64,000 nucleotides of DNA, from positions 115,083-179,082 of the forward strand of contig JAPPMO010000101.1 of NCBI GenBank assembly GCA_028873975.1, read 5' to 3'. Positions 47,589 through 56,614 of this stretch are shown here, in pieces. The position numbers and the translations under genes are program-made. Each line of letters opens with the position of its first letter. Position 1 is the stretch's first letter. Source of the stretch: Chloroflexota bacterium. Its GTDB lineage: Bacteria; Chloroflexota; Anaerolineae; Aggregatilineales; Phototrophicaceae. Under the pieces are notes generated by a model that saw only the letters and a list, made by a program, of their open reading frames with translations, was not told the DNA's origin and did not search any database.

Positions 47589-47676
47589 GCGCGGTCACCG
47601 CTCATCCAGCGAGATTAGGAGATTCGAAGCTACGGAACAGTCTGCCGCGGTGAAACACTCGCGAGAAATGGCTGCC

Positions 47677-48633
47677 TTAGTAGTCGCGTTCGATGACTAG
47701 ATTGGCTAGACCGACCAATTCTTCTTTGTAGTGCGAATCGGGAATGACGGCAAGCTGGGCAATGGCGTCTTGCACAAGCAATTCAGCCTGTTCGCGCGCC
47801 TTTGCAATGGTGTTGCCTTCCAATAACCGGCGCATGATTCGATCCATGGGATCGTCGATATTATGACTGCCGTTGCCCGAACTGTTCCCGGCATCATTCA
47901 AGGCGACCGCGACGCCTCGTCCTTGTTCAAGATCGATGCCGGTAGATTTGCCAAGCGTGGATTCGTCGGCGACCAGATCCAATATGTCATCAACAATCTG
48001 AAAAGCCATGCCAAGGTTGAAGCCGAAATGAGACAGCGCGGCTACTGCATCGCTGCTGCCGTTGGCCAGCTTGGCGCCGATAGTTCCCGCCGCGCGGAAG
48101 AGCGCCGCGGTTTTGAGCGCGATAATGCGCATGTAGATGTCGCGGGTGAAAATATTGTCTTTCACGGCGCTTGCTTGGAGGGTTTCGCCTTCAACAAGGG
48201 CGGTCGCTGCCCGTGCCAGGTCAACATTAAGATCCTGATAAGGCGCCATCAATTCGTAGACGGCGGTGAACAGAAAGTCACCGGTCAAAAGCGCGAAGGT
48301 GCGCCCCCAAATGGAATTCACCGACGGACGTCCACGGCGTACGATGCCATGATCATTGATGTCATCGTGCACCACGCTCGCCGTGTGCATAAGCTCGACT
48401 GCCGCCGCGGGCTTGGCCGCGAGTTCCAGGTCATTGCCGCCCAGCGCAAGATATGAAAGCAGCAAGAGGCGCGGGCGAATCCGTTTGCCTCCGGCGCTCA
48501 AGATATGTCGGCTGGCGTCTCTTAAGACGTCGACCTCGCTGCCCGTCGCCTGATACATGGCTTGTTCGATAGATGCCAGTCCCGCATCGACAAGCTCGCC
48601 AAGGCTTGCTTGATCCACCGCCCAAGCTGTCAT
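47677..48633 (-). CDS. Polyprenyl (isoprenoid chain) diphosphate synthase
   Basis: A 318-residue trans-prenyltransferase that extends allylic diphosphates with IPP, for quinone or carotenoid chains. The first Asp-rich motif is HDDINDHGIVRRGRPSVN (DDxxD as DDIND) and the second is QIVDDILDLV. GGKRIRPRLLLL is the usual IPP-binding block. The residues before the first motif are small/polar (ASVV), favouring a long product, but chain length cannot be fixed by eye. GGAG lies 6 nt before the ATG at 48633; an ATG 12 bp upstream is less likely. Confidence 0.9.
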   Translation of the reverse strand: MTAWAVDQASLGELVDAGLASIEQAMYQATGSEVDVLRDASRHILSAGGKRIRPRLLLLSYLALGGNDLELAAKPAAAVELMHTASVVHDDINDHGIVRRGRPSVNSIWGRTFALLTGDFLFTAVYELMAPYQDLNVDLARAATALVEGETLQASAVKDNIFTRDIYMRIIALKTAALFRAAGTIGAKLANGSSDAVAALSHFGFNLGMAFQIVDDILDLVADESTLGKSTGIDLEQGRGVAVALNDAGNSSGNGSHNIDDPMDRIMRRLLEGNTIAKAREQAELLVQDAIAQLAVIPDSHYKEELVGLANLVIERDY

Positions 48634-48817
48634 GTCAGACTCCAAGTCAAGAATTGTGAATTTCAGAACTATCTAAATGTATTGTACAAAAAGAACGGAA
48701 TCAGTCAAGCAAATTACCTGTCACCCGCGCCTGATAGGGCGAGTTTGCCCGCTTTTGATGGTTTTTGCAACGGAATGATTGAAATTTTCGCCCCTGAGTT
48801 TAGCGAGAACGAGAAGG

Positions 48818-49987
48818 CTAGATCGGATCCAAACACTTGCCAAGCGTCTGGCACAATTGTGAAATATGCAGCCGGTCATGCTGCGCCGTGAAATAGGCCA
48901 TTTCCAGCAAATTGGTTAGCCCGAAAATGCTATGCCGGGCTGGCCGCTGCCAGTCCTCTGGCGCCAACTCCGCGATCAGTTCGAGGGTAGACAGTCGCTT
49001 CTCTTTGAATTCCTCGGCTACCTCCCGGGGGCGGTCACTGCAGGTTGGCACGTCGGGTCCCGGCGGTGGAAGCGCGCGGATAAAGGGATTCTCGACTCTC
49101 AGGATCTTTTGCAAGCGCTTTTGATGAACTGCGGTTTCCGTTTCCGCCAAATGGCAAAGTATTTGCACGATAGACCATTCATTTGGATCCGGCTTCTGAT
49201 GCCATTGGCGCTCTTTCACTTCGCTCAGCAGGCCAAAAAGGGCGCCAAGATTGCCCAAAAACTGCGGCTTCAACATCGTTTCCCGCAGCGGGCGTCCAGT
49301 ATAGCGATGCTGCCACCCAGCAAATTGAACATGTTCAAGCAAGGCTCCTAAGTCGGTCGCGTCTTCAACCAGCCAAGTGTGAAGCCCAACGGTCTCGGCA
49401 GGCAGATGATCTTTTTGCTGGTTGCCGCCTACCAGCAGGGCTTCGTCGGGCTCAATGCCGATACGTGCGATCAGTTCGGCGTAAAAGGCCGGATCGGCCT
49501 TGGCGAAGTGCATATTCTCGCTGGAGCTAAGAAAAGCGAAGGATTCGATGAAATCGCCGAGCCCAGCCCAGCCCAGCCATTGAACGATAGCGGCTTCTCG
49601 ATAGATAGGATTGCTGACGACGGCAACCGCCAGGCCTTGGTCAAGCAGGGCTTCCACCAGTTGTCGCGCGTCTGGCGCAGCGCCCGCCGCACTGCGCGTT
49701 TGCTCATATGAGGATGGAAAGAGTGACCCAAGCTTGGACCGAATGTCACTGACGGGGGCATTCAGGTCCGCGGCGATGCTCGTCGTGATGACTTCGTCGT
49801 TCAAGGATACTATGTCGCGGCAGCCATTCAGCTTCTGAGTTGCCCTGTGGAAGAGGCCGTCCGCGCTTTGAATGCCTGTTTGCCCCTCCAGATGCTGTGC
49901 GAAGGCGCGTCGAAAAGCCGCGGCGAACAGATGGCTCGGGCAGTCCAGCATAATGTTGTCAAGGTCAAGCAATGCGGCCTTAATCAT
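48818..49987 (-). CDS. HAD hydrolase - DinB-like fusion protein
   Basis: A 389-residue two-domain protein. Residues 1-215 are a haloacid-dehalogenase-type phosphatase: motif I DLDNIMLD (7-14), motif II VVSNP, motif III Lys in FAKADPAFY, and motif IV LVGGNQQKDHLPA in place of the common GDxxxxD. Residues 225-389 resemble DinB four-helix metal-binding domains (NEWSIVQILCHLAETE, with a later HDRLHISQL His pair). Its start overlaps the end of the upstream Cys-rich protein gene by 8 bp. The joint activity is unknown; motif I has Asn-Ile where Gly-Thr is common. Confidence 0.82.
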   Translation of the reverse strand: MIKAALLDLDNIMLDCPSHLFAAAFRRAFAQHLEGQTGIQSADGLFHRATQKLNGCRDIVSLNDEVITTSIAADLNAPVSDIRSKLGSLFPSSYEQTRSAAGAAPDARQLVEALLDQGLAVAVVSNPIYREAAIVQWLGWAGLGDFIESFAFLSSSENMHFAKADPAFYAELIARIGIEPDEALLVGGNQQKDHLPAETVGLHTWLVEDATDLGALLEHVQFAGWQHRYTGRPLRETMLKPQFLGNLGALFGLLSEVKERQWHQKPDPNEWSIVQILCHLAETETAVHQKRLQKILRVENPFIRALPPPGPDVPTCSDRPREVAEEFKEKRLSTLELIAELAPEDWQRPARHSIFGLTNLLEMAYFTAQHDRLHISQLCQTLGKCLDPI

Positions 49988-50327
49988 CGCCGTTTTCCAA
50001 GGCTTTGCGGAAAATGTCCAAGCCTGGATGATCGTCCGGGCAACCTACATAGGGATCGACTTTTTCCCCATTCTTCAAGCAGATCGCGTCGACTTCCAGG
50101 CGGCGCATTAATCCCAGCAATCCAGATCGAATGGTCAGCGTCAGTTGCGTGTCGCGGCTGGCATTCGCCAAAAGGATATCCGGGACAGGGCACTTGGCGC
50201 AATCTTTAGGATGCCAATCCAGCGAGTCGGGGTTTTGTTTTGCCAGGCGGCACTCCTCTACATCGCGTGTATGTCGATTGTAATCGGCATAAAAATGCGG
50301 ACATTCGCGCCCTGCCGGGGTTATCAT
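49980..50327 (-). CDS. Cys-rich conserved-looking small protein
   Basis: A 115-residue soluble protein with six Cys: C9 (RECPHFYADYNR), C26 (VEECRL), C43 and C46 in KDCAKCPVPDI, C83 and C96 (VGCPDDHPGLD). The first four with adjacent His residues could bind zinc or an Fe-S cluster. Residues 60-115 look like a compact alpha/beta part. It lies 9 bp from dinG upstream and overlaps the HAD-DinB gene by 8 bp downstream, so the three probably form an operon. Function unknown. Confidence 0.78.
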   Translation of the reverse strand: MITPAGRECPHFYADYNRHTRDVEECRLAKQNPDSLDWHPKDCAKCPVPDILLANASRDTQLTLTIRSGLLGLMRRLEVDAICLKNGEKVDPYVGCPDDHPGLDIFRKALENGDD

Positions 50328-50336
50328 GGGAATCCC

Positions 50337-53105
50337 TCAGGTAAGGTTAAGCCATTGCCTGGCAGTTTGCGGCAAGTTATCCAGGGAACCATACCTCATT
50401 GCGCATTCTGGCAGCGATTCAAGAAAGCTGGCGCCATAATTCTTGCTGATGACCCGTTTGTCAAATACAGCGACGATGCCACGATCGCTGCTGCTGCGGA
50501 TCAAACGACCGAATCCTTGTCGAAAACGGAGTATAGCGTCCGGTATGGCAAATTGTTGAAAGGCGTTTTCGTATGCTTCCGAGCGCGCCGAGAAGATCGG
50601 ATCGGACGGTACCGCGAAAGGCAGCCGCGCTATGACGACTGCGCTTAGATCTTCTCCTGGAATATCAATACCTTCCCAAAAGCTTCTTGTACCCATGAGC
50701 ACGGCGCGTTTTGCCGACTTGAAGCTTTGCAAAAGCGCGTCGCGGCTCGTGCCGAAGCTCTGATCGTAGACCACAATATCGCCCAGTTTTAGCCTGGGCG
50801 TGATCGCCCTTGATGTCTCGCGCAATTGCGCGTAACTGGTGAAGAGCACCAGAACGCGGCCTTCCAATTCAGCGGCGAGCTCAACGATGCCGCGTTCTAC
50901 CATCTTTTGATAGGCGCTGCGCTGGCTCGGTTCCGGTATGTCATCCGGAACGTAAAGAAGTGTCGCTCGCGCGTAATCAAATGGCGACCCTAAAGCCACC
51001 TTCTCGTAGTGATCCGCATAGAGACGCTCCTGAATGTGATCGAAATTGCCCTGTGTCCTTAAGGTAGCGCTCGTCAGGATGATGCTCTCTTTCCGCTGAT
51101 TCAGGAACTCTTCCATCAAGGGTCCTACATGCAGCGGAGAAATGTGGATACGCAGTTTTTCCGCTTTGTCGCCGGGGGTGACGGAATAGACCATGTTGCT
51201 ATCTGGATCGAAAGTGAAATGTTCAAGCTGATCGTGCAGGGTATTCAGAAAATGAAGGTGCGAGCGAATTTCACTTCGGTAGTCGTCGAGATCAGGGGTC
51301 CGGTATTGTTCGTAATGCGGCAAGGCGCGGGCCAAACGACCCAAGGCGTCAGCGACGGCCAGAAAATACTCGGCGAGTTGCTTCCAGGCAGTCTGCGCGT
51401 TTGCGAAACTTCCGGAATCGCGATGTGAGTTCAGCAGGCGCATTTGATAGCGGCCGCCACGGTCGTGACTGGCAGCGAAATCATGCAATGCGCGAAAGTA
51501 CTTGCGCACCTTCGTATTCATGATGCCAAGCGTCTCGGCCGTATTGCCGACAAAACGCTCGAGCCGGGCGAGGTCCTCCGCCGGGACAGCGATTCTTGCC
51601 GCTGCCAGCAATTCTTTTAATGTGCTGCTTCTTCCGCCGCCGATTTCGCGCAGTCGGGCGAGTATCAAGTGTTCATCTATCCGTCGGCTGAGCCCGTCCG
51701 TGATCGCGCCTTCAAGATGATGCGCCTCGTCAATAACGAGGTTCAAGTATTCGGGCAGCACACGATTTTCGATGTTGGCGTCCGCAATCAGCAGGGCGTG
51801 ATTCGTAATCAGAATATGCGCCGTTTCCGCACGGCGACGCGCCCGGTAATAGGGGCAAAGTCCGTTCATTTCCGAAGCGCATCGGAAGGTCGTACAATCT
51901 TCGTCTTGGGCGCTCAGGCGCGCCCAGGTATTCCACTCGCCGGCTCTCAAGCTTAAGTCTCCGCGATCCCCGCTGCAACCATTCTGCATCCAGACCAGAA
52001 CCTTGGCCAGCGTTCGCAATTCTTCCAGGTTCGCTGGCTTGCGCCGGCGCAAAATATCAAGTCGGCGAGGACAGAGATAGTTGCCGCGCCCCTTCATAAT
52101 GGAGGCATGCAAGTCGCGATTGATAAGCGCCTGAACAATCGGCATATCTTTGTTTAATAGCTGTTCTTGCAAATTGATGGTATAGGTCGACACCACGACG
52201 CGTTGATCGTTCCGGGTCGCCCAATGCGCCGCCGGAATCAAATATGCCAGCGATTTGCCGGTGCCGGTGCCGGCTTCAATCAAAACCTGATCGCCTTCGT
52301 TCAGAGCAGTCGCAACTTGACAAGCCATTTGCGCCTGCGGTCGGCGCGGTTCGTAGCCAGACAAGCTCAATCCAAGAGCGCCGCTGGCGTCAAACATGCT
52401 TCGGACATGGTCCAGATCTACTTTGCTGTGGGAGGCTTGGGAGGGTTTCAGCGGCTTTCCGGGGGGTTCCTCCGTGAAAAAAGGCGAGTTTATGCGCCCG
52501 TTGATTCCTGACTGGAGCGATTCCGACAGCGCCGATTGGAACAAGGGCAACAGGTCCCATTGCTTTAGGCCGGCTGCGCTGATGATTTCGGCCAAAATCT
52601 TGCGGGGCAGCCGGAGCAACTTCTGCCACAAGGTCCAGTATAGCCGCCCGGTGGCGGTGGCGTCGTCCAGGGCGCGATGGGCGTTTTCAAGTTGGATGCC
52701 GGCAGCCGCAGCCAAGCTGCCTAGATTGTAACGAGGGGCGGAGGGCAATACGATGGATGCCAACTCGTAAGTATCAATGACAGCGTTTTCCGGGAGCAAG
52801 CCGTGTTTGTGCATGAAAGAGACATCAAAGCTGGCGTTGTGAGCGATTACCGGCGCGCTACCAAACTGGGCTTTAAGTTCGTCCAGGAGATGCGCGATTG
52901 GCGGCGCGTGCTGGACGTCTTCTTGCTGAATACCTGTCAAAACTGTGATTTCTGTTGGGATGGGTCCTTTAGGCTTAACAAAAGTCTGATAACTGTCGAT
53001 GAGTTCCCCGTCATCAAATCTGGCAATGCCAATCTCGATTATTTCACTTTTGGCGACGTCAAGACCTGTCGTCTCCAGATCAAAGGCGATCAATTCGCCA
53101 TGCAT
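50337..53105 (-). CDS. dinG: DinG-type exonuclease-helicase
   Basis: A 922-residue fusion. Residues 1-170 are a DEDD 3'-5' exonuclease (IAFDLETTGLD; HNASFDVSFMH; HRALDDATATG). The rest is an XPD/DinG-family superfamily 2 helicase: Walker A EAGTGTGKSLAYLIP, LVIDEAHHLE (DEAH), TSATLRTQG, and the final GFGRLIRSSSDRG motif VI. Four Cys of an Fe-S domain are visible (YLCPRR, NGCSGD, FRCASEMNGLCPYY). The fused layout is typical of Gram-positive-type DinG. It unwinds DNA or R-loops during repair. Confidence 0.93.
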   Translation of the reverse strand: MHGELIAFDLETTGLDVAKSEIIEIGIARFDDGELIDSYQTFVKPKGPIPTEITVLTGIQQEDVQHAPPIAHLLDELKAQFGSAPVIAHNASFDVSFMHKHGLLPENAVIDTYELASIVLPSAPRYNLGSLAAAAGIQLENAHRALDDATATGRLYWTLWQKLLRLPRKILAEIISAAGLKQWDLLPLFQSALSESLQSGINGRINSPFFTEEPPGKPLKPSQASHSKVDLDHVRSMFDASGALGLSLSGYEPRRPQAQMACQVATALNEGDQVLIEAGTGTGKSLAYLIPAAHWATRNDQRVVVSTYTINLQEQLLNKDMPIVQALINRDLHASIMKGRGNYLCPRRLDILRRRKPANLEELRTLAKVLVWMQNGCSGDRGDLSLRAGEWNTWARLSAQDEDCTTFRCASEMNGLCPYYRARRRAETAHILITNHALLIADANIENRVLPEYLNLVIDEAHHLEGAITDGLSRRIDEHLILARLREIGGGRSSTLKELLAAARIAVPAEDLARLERFVGNTAETLGIMNTKVRKYFRALHDFAASHDRGGRYQMRLLNSHRDSGSFANAQTAWKQLAEYFLAVADALGRLARALPHYEQYRTPDLDDYRSEIRSHLHFLNTLHDQLEHFTFDPDSNMVYSVTPGDKAEKLRIHISPLHVGPLMEEFLNQRKESIILTSATLRTQGNFDHIQERLYADHYEKVALGSPFDYARATLLYVPDDIPEPSQRSAYQKMVERGIVELAAELEGRVLVLFTSYAQLRETSRAITPRLKLGDIVVYDQSFGTSRDALLQSFKSAKRAVLMGTRSFWEGIDIPGEDLSAVVIARLPFAVPSDPIFSARSEAYENAFQQFAIPDAILRFRQGFGRLIRSSSDRGIVAVFDKRVISKNYGASFLESLPECAMRYGSLDNLPQTARQWLNLT

Positions 53106-53240
53106 GAAAGTCTCCCATCCAATGCCATCCTGAAGCGGCTAGAGTATAGCACAGGTACTGTCCAGCGCCTGCCATCCGGCGCTGCCATTCTCTACCGTCG
53201 GCGCCTCTTTTTAGACCGCGATCAGCGGTAGCAGAACGGG

Positions 53241-53338
53241 TTTATTATTTTGTGTGAGCACGGTAGCCCAAATTCGCTGTCGCCGAGCGGCAGTGAGCGC
53301 GGTAGCCCAAATCCGCCGGTGACGCGCCGAGCGGCTGT
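53241..53338 (+). repeat. Dispersed intergenic repeat R1, copy E (internally duplicated)
   Basis: The element is present as a partial tandem duplication: GTGAGCACGGTAGCCCAAAT at 53254 and GTGAGCGCGGTAGCCCAAAT at 53293, each followed by a CGCCGAGCGGC end. It fills the 252-bp gap between dinG and the phosphate-binding-like gene. It best defines the consensus core shared with copy D. Confidence 0.82.
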
Positions 53339-53357
53339 TCAGATTTGGTCGCAACAT

Positions 53358-55259
53358 TTACTCGGATGAGTCTTCTGCTGCTTCGTCATCGTCCGCTTGT
53401 TCCAAGGATTCTTCAGTTGGAGCGACGTTGGATTCCGCCTGCCTGAAGAGAGTCTCCAGTTGTCTGCGCCGGGCGGGCAGGTCAGCTCGTTCGATGCCAA
53501 GGAATTCTTCGCGTTCGAGGAGTTGCCAGTTATCGTCGGAGAATAAGCTCCAAAGCAGGGACTGAACATTAATGTCGGTCAATGCCGTTTCGCTTGCCAG
53601 CAGGCTGGCTGGACGCGACAGCGGGTATGTGCCGTTCATTATTGTATCGGGGCTTGGCGATACGCAGCCAGAGCCCGCGTCAACACTGACAAGACGCACA
53701 TTGGATTGTTGCTCGGCCAGCACTTCCTGGTAATCGAGCCAGGTCATATAGGTGAGCGAGCCTTCCACGTTCCCTACGGCGGCCGCCCGGTACAAGTGAT
53801 CGAAATCCTGTTCAGTATCGCGCCGGATCGGTGGCGCCGTTTCGTGGAGGCTTTGCAGCAGGATGTCCGCATAGCGATCGACCGACGGCAAGCCGAATAG
53901 CGTCATTGATTGTTCCGGCATAGCGGCGTCGATGTCGTTCCAAGCCATGATCGCGCCGGTAGAAGACGCATTCCAAACCGCATCAATTTGTTCGACGGTC
54001 AAGCACATCGTATGCCGATCGGCCTCATTACCTAGCAAGACCGTTGTGTGACTGCCGATATCGATGGAAACTGTATCAACTTCACTCGCATCGCAGGCGG
54101 TCATATCGAGCGTATGCGTCGGAGAGTCGAGGATCGCTAAATCAACTTCGCCAGCACAAAGGCTTGCGAGGCCGGCTGCCTGTCCAACTGCATTGATGCT
54201 GACTTGAAGTTGAACGCTATCCCCAGACAAGCGGGATGAGACGCGCTCCAGCAACTGATAGGCGTTAGCTGAACCGCTGATGTTGACAGCGCCGGTTAAC
54301 GCTTCCGGAATCTCGAATGCCGTCTCGCCAGCGCCAACGGCAAAGGTCGCATCGGGATTGCTTAGCATTCGCGCGTTTTGGTCATAGGCCTCTGGTGTGG
54401 CCGGGGTGAATCCAAATGTCGCGATCGTGTCGGCGGATTCCGGACTTATCAACACTTGTACGAAATGCTCGAGGGTTTCCTTGTCCGACATGCGCGCTCT
54501 ATTCACATACAAAAAATAGGATTGCGCGAAGGGATAAAGGCCGGCTTCGAGGTTTTCGGCGGACGGGCTGACACAATTGGAATCACCGGCGCTCTTGGTC
54601 TTTAGCGCTTTGATCGTCTCGTCGCTTGCCAAGTCGGGCGTAAAAGGCAGAATTGCCAGCGCACCTTCGGCGTCGCCGGCTCTTGCGACCGCGTCATCGG
54701 TCCAGTCATAAGTTTCGACATCATTGCGAAGCCGGTCGCCCACGATATTGCTGTCAGCAATGGCGTACTCAAGCGTATTCCTATGTGGCGCAAGAATCAC
54801 GACAGGAAGCGCGTCTGTTCCCGGGGCATAGTCTGCCCAATCGGAAGCTTGATTGCTGGAGGACGGTTTCAGAAGAGAATCCAGGTCGCTGCTGGAAATG
54901 CAAGAAAGCGGTACTGCAGGGTGCGCGGCGAAGGCAATGATTTTGTGGGCGAAAAGGAATTCGCTGTGGACAACTTCATTTGCCCCGCAGATCAGGTCTT
55001 CGGCAGCACTGATCGCTCGCGACGCCACAGCGATATCAATATCTCCGTTACAGAATATATCGATTCCTCGGGACGTGCCTTGCGCAGAAATACTGAGGGA
55101 CTCTATGTTTGCGGCTTCGCCCAAGGAAAGCAAGACTTCACTCATGATCCTCGAGCCGACAATCGAAATGGCATTGTCATCTTGAGCGATGGAGAAGTTT
55201 GCCGACCACAAGAGCGTAAGCAAGCAAAGCAAAGCGAGGCGATTGCGAAAATGTCTCAT
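53358..55259 (-). CDS. Exported protein with two tandem PstS-like binding domains
   Basis: A 633-residue protein with a signal peptide (LALLCLLTLLWSANFSIA). The mature part contains two copies of a PstS-type periplasmic-binding fold: the first from about 30 (ISIVGSRIMSEVLLSLGEAA, CNGDIDIAVASRAI), the second from about 320 (VNISGSANAYQLLERVSSRL, CAGEVDLAILDSP). Both include the same segment, NCVSPSAENLEAGLYPFAQS and GCVSPSPDTIMNGTYPLSRP, showing internal duplication. The C-terminus is acidic. No Pst transport genes adjoin. Ligand unknown; phosphate or another oxyanion is possible, and the protein may act as a sensor instead of a transporter part. Confidence 0.85.
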   Translation of the reverse strand: MRHFRNRLALLCLLTLLWSANFSIAQDDNAISIVGSRIMSEVLLSLGEAANIESLSISAQGTSRGIDIFCNGDIDIAVASRAISAAEDLICGANEVVHSEFLFAHKIIAFAAHPAVPLSCISSSDLDSLLKPSSSNQASDWADYAPGTDALPVVILAPHRNTLEYAIADSNIVGDRLRNDVETYDWTDDAVARAGDAEGALAILPFTPDLASDETIKALKTKSAGDSNCVSPSAENLEAGLYPFAQSYFLYVNRARMSDKETLEHFVQVLISPESADTIATFGFTPATPEAYDQNARMLSNPDATFAVGAGETAFEIPEALTGAVNISGSANAYQLLERVSSRLSGDSVQLQVSINAVGQAAGLASLCAGEVDLAILDSPTHTLDMTACDASEVDTVSIDIGSHTTVLLGNEADRHTMCLTVEQIDAVWNASSTGAIMAWNDIDAAMPEQSMTLFGLPSVDRYADILLQSLHETAPPIRRDTEQDFDHLYRAAAVGNVEGSLTYMTWLDYQEVLAEQQSNVRLVSVDAGSGCVSPSPDTIMNGTYPLSRPASLLASETALTDINVQSLLWSLFSDDNWQLLEREEFLGIERADLPARRRQLETLFRQAESNVAPTEESLEQADDDEAAEDSSE

Positions 55260-55437
55260 TGAGAGAGAACTCCTGGCCCGTTCCGTAAGTTATCCGAAGG
55301 ATTGTACAATTAGGGCTCTGATTGTAAAGTCATAGTTTGTGCGGGTCTTGACGCGGGTGGCGATAAGGACCGCGTCCGGCAGCGCCGTCGAGAAAGCCTC
55401 TTTCCAATAACGGACTGCGATACAAAGGTAGATTATC

Positions 55438-55839
55438 TTGAGCGCTGTAATTCAGAGTGTTTATGAAATGCTCGGCGGCGATGAACCGATCCGCAAAATG
55501 GTCGACATCTTTTACGCCAAGGTCTATCAAGACCCCGTACTGCGGCCCATGTTCCCCGACGATATGGAGGAGAGCAAGCGTCGGCAATTCTTGTTTCTGG
55601 TTCAGTTCTTTGGCGGTCCCCGCCTCTATTCGCAGGAGCGCGGACACCCGCGACTTCGTATGCGTCACTTCCCCTTTGCCATCGATCGCCGCGCGCGCGA
55701 TCATTGGCTGCGGCACATGTTGGAGGCGATTGATGAAGCCGGGATCGACGGACTGGCGCGAGAGCGGATGCGTGAATACTTCGATCGCTCCTCAGCTTTT
55801 CTGATCAACCGTCACGACGATATTCAGCCGCCAAAATAG
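55438..55839 (+). CDS. Truncated haemoglobin, group II (trHbO-like)
   Basis: A 133-residue globin. YEMLGGDEPIRKMVDIFYAK carries the family start and the B10 Tyr. DPVLRPMFPDDME is the CD region. MRHFPFAIDRRARDHWLRHM contains the proximal His (RHFPF) and the group II Trp in HWL. Such proteins bind oxygen or detoxify NO and peroxides. It starts at TTG with AAAGGTAG upstream, diverges from the binding-protein gene and is convergent with thyX (7 bp between stops). Confidence 0.9.
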   Translation: MSAVIQSVYEMLGGDEPIRKMVDIFYAKVYQDPVLRPMFPDDMEESKRRQFLFLVQFFGGPRLYSQERGHPRLRMRHFPFAIDRRARDHWLRHMLEAIDEAGIDGLARERMREYFDRSSAFLINRHDDIQPPK

Positions 55840-55846
55840 CTAAACC

Positions 55847-56566
55847 TTATTCGGCTTTCAAAACGTATTTCACGAAGGCTTCGGCCGTCCAGGGCAATGC
55901 CGGTTCAAAAAAATGTTCGTGGATGGCGGCAGCGAAGACTCTGATTTCATATTGAGCGTCGCGCGCCATGCGCAGGCGCAGGAAGCGCATGAGGTTGTGG
56001 GCGTCGATTTTGGCGACCCAAGTGTAATATACGCTGAAGCCGGGCAGGAATAGGCGAGCCATTTCCTTGGAAACGCCCTTGTCAAGCGCTTCGCTATACA
56101 GCCGGTATCCCTGATCATAATGCGCGAGAAGCTTGCCTGTCAGGGCGTTGTTTTCCAAGTCGTCGAGAACCCCCTCGCTCGCTTGCTTATTGTCTTTGCT
56201 TTGTCTGCGCCAGACATCAGGCACATAGAAGTCGCTCTCTTGGAAGGGGGTATATCGCCCCGATTGCGCATTCATGTTCCAGGTGCGATGACGGACCCAC
56301 TGCCACCAAGTTACCAGCGGCGCACGCACGCGAAACTTGAATTCGACCATTTCAAAGGGCGACGTATGCTGGTTCCGCAACAGGTAAAACAGCAGTTTCT
56401 TGTCGCGATCGGGTCCTTTGCTTTCGCCCAGGAAGCTGACGCGCGCGGCATTGACAATGGCTAGATCGCCGGAGATATCTGAATCGGGATGCGGCATCAT
56501 ATCGACAAGTTCTATCCATCCCTTGTCGAGGACGTCGACGCGCTTCCCGATTAAGTTTTTCGGCAT
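55847..56566 (-). CDS. thyX: FAD-dependent thymidylate synthase, divergent motif
   Basis: A 239-residue flavin-dependent thymidylate synthase that makes dTMP from dUMP with methylene-tetrahydrofolate and NADPH. Signature regions: RNQHTSPFEMVEF, and QWVRHRTWNMNAQSGRYTPF where the family motif RHRxxSxNExSxRY is expected, so Ser is Asn and Glu is Ala. LMRFLRLRMARDAQYEIRVF is the C-terminal dUMP-binding region. GGAG is 6 nt before the ATG at 56566. No thyA is seen in the window. The family is certain; the altered motif marks a divergent subgroup. Confidence 0.92.
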   Translation of the reverse strand: MPKNLIGKRVDVLDKGWIELVDMMPHPDSDISGDLAIVNAARVSFLGESKGPDRDKKLLFYLLRNQHTSPFEMVEFKFRVRAPLVTWWQWVRHRTWNMNAQSGRYTPFQESDFYVPDVWRRQSKDNKQASEGVLDDLENNALTGKLLAHYDQGYRLYSEALDKGVSKEMARLFLPGFSVYYTWVAKIDAHNLMRFLRLRMARDAQYEIRVFAAAIHEHFFEPALPWTAEAFVKYVLKAE

Positions 56567-56614
56567 TGGTCGCTCCATGCTTTTTACATGGCATCAAAAC
56601 ACGAACATGCAAAC

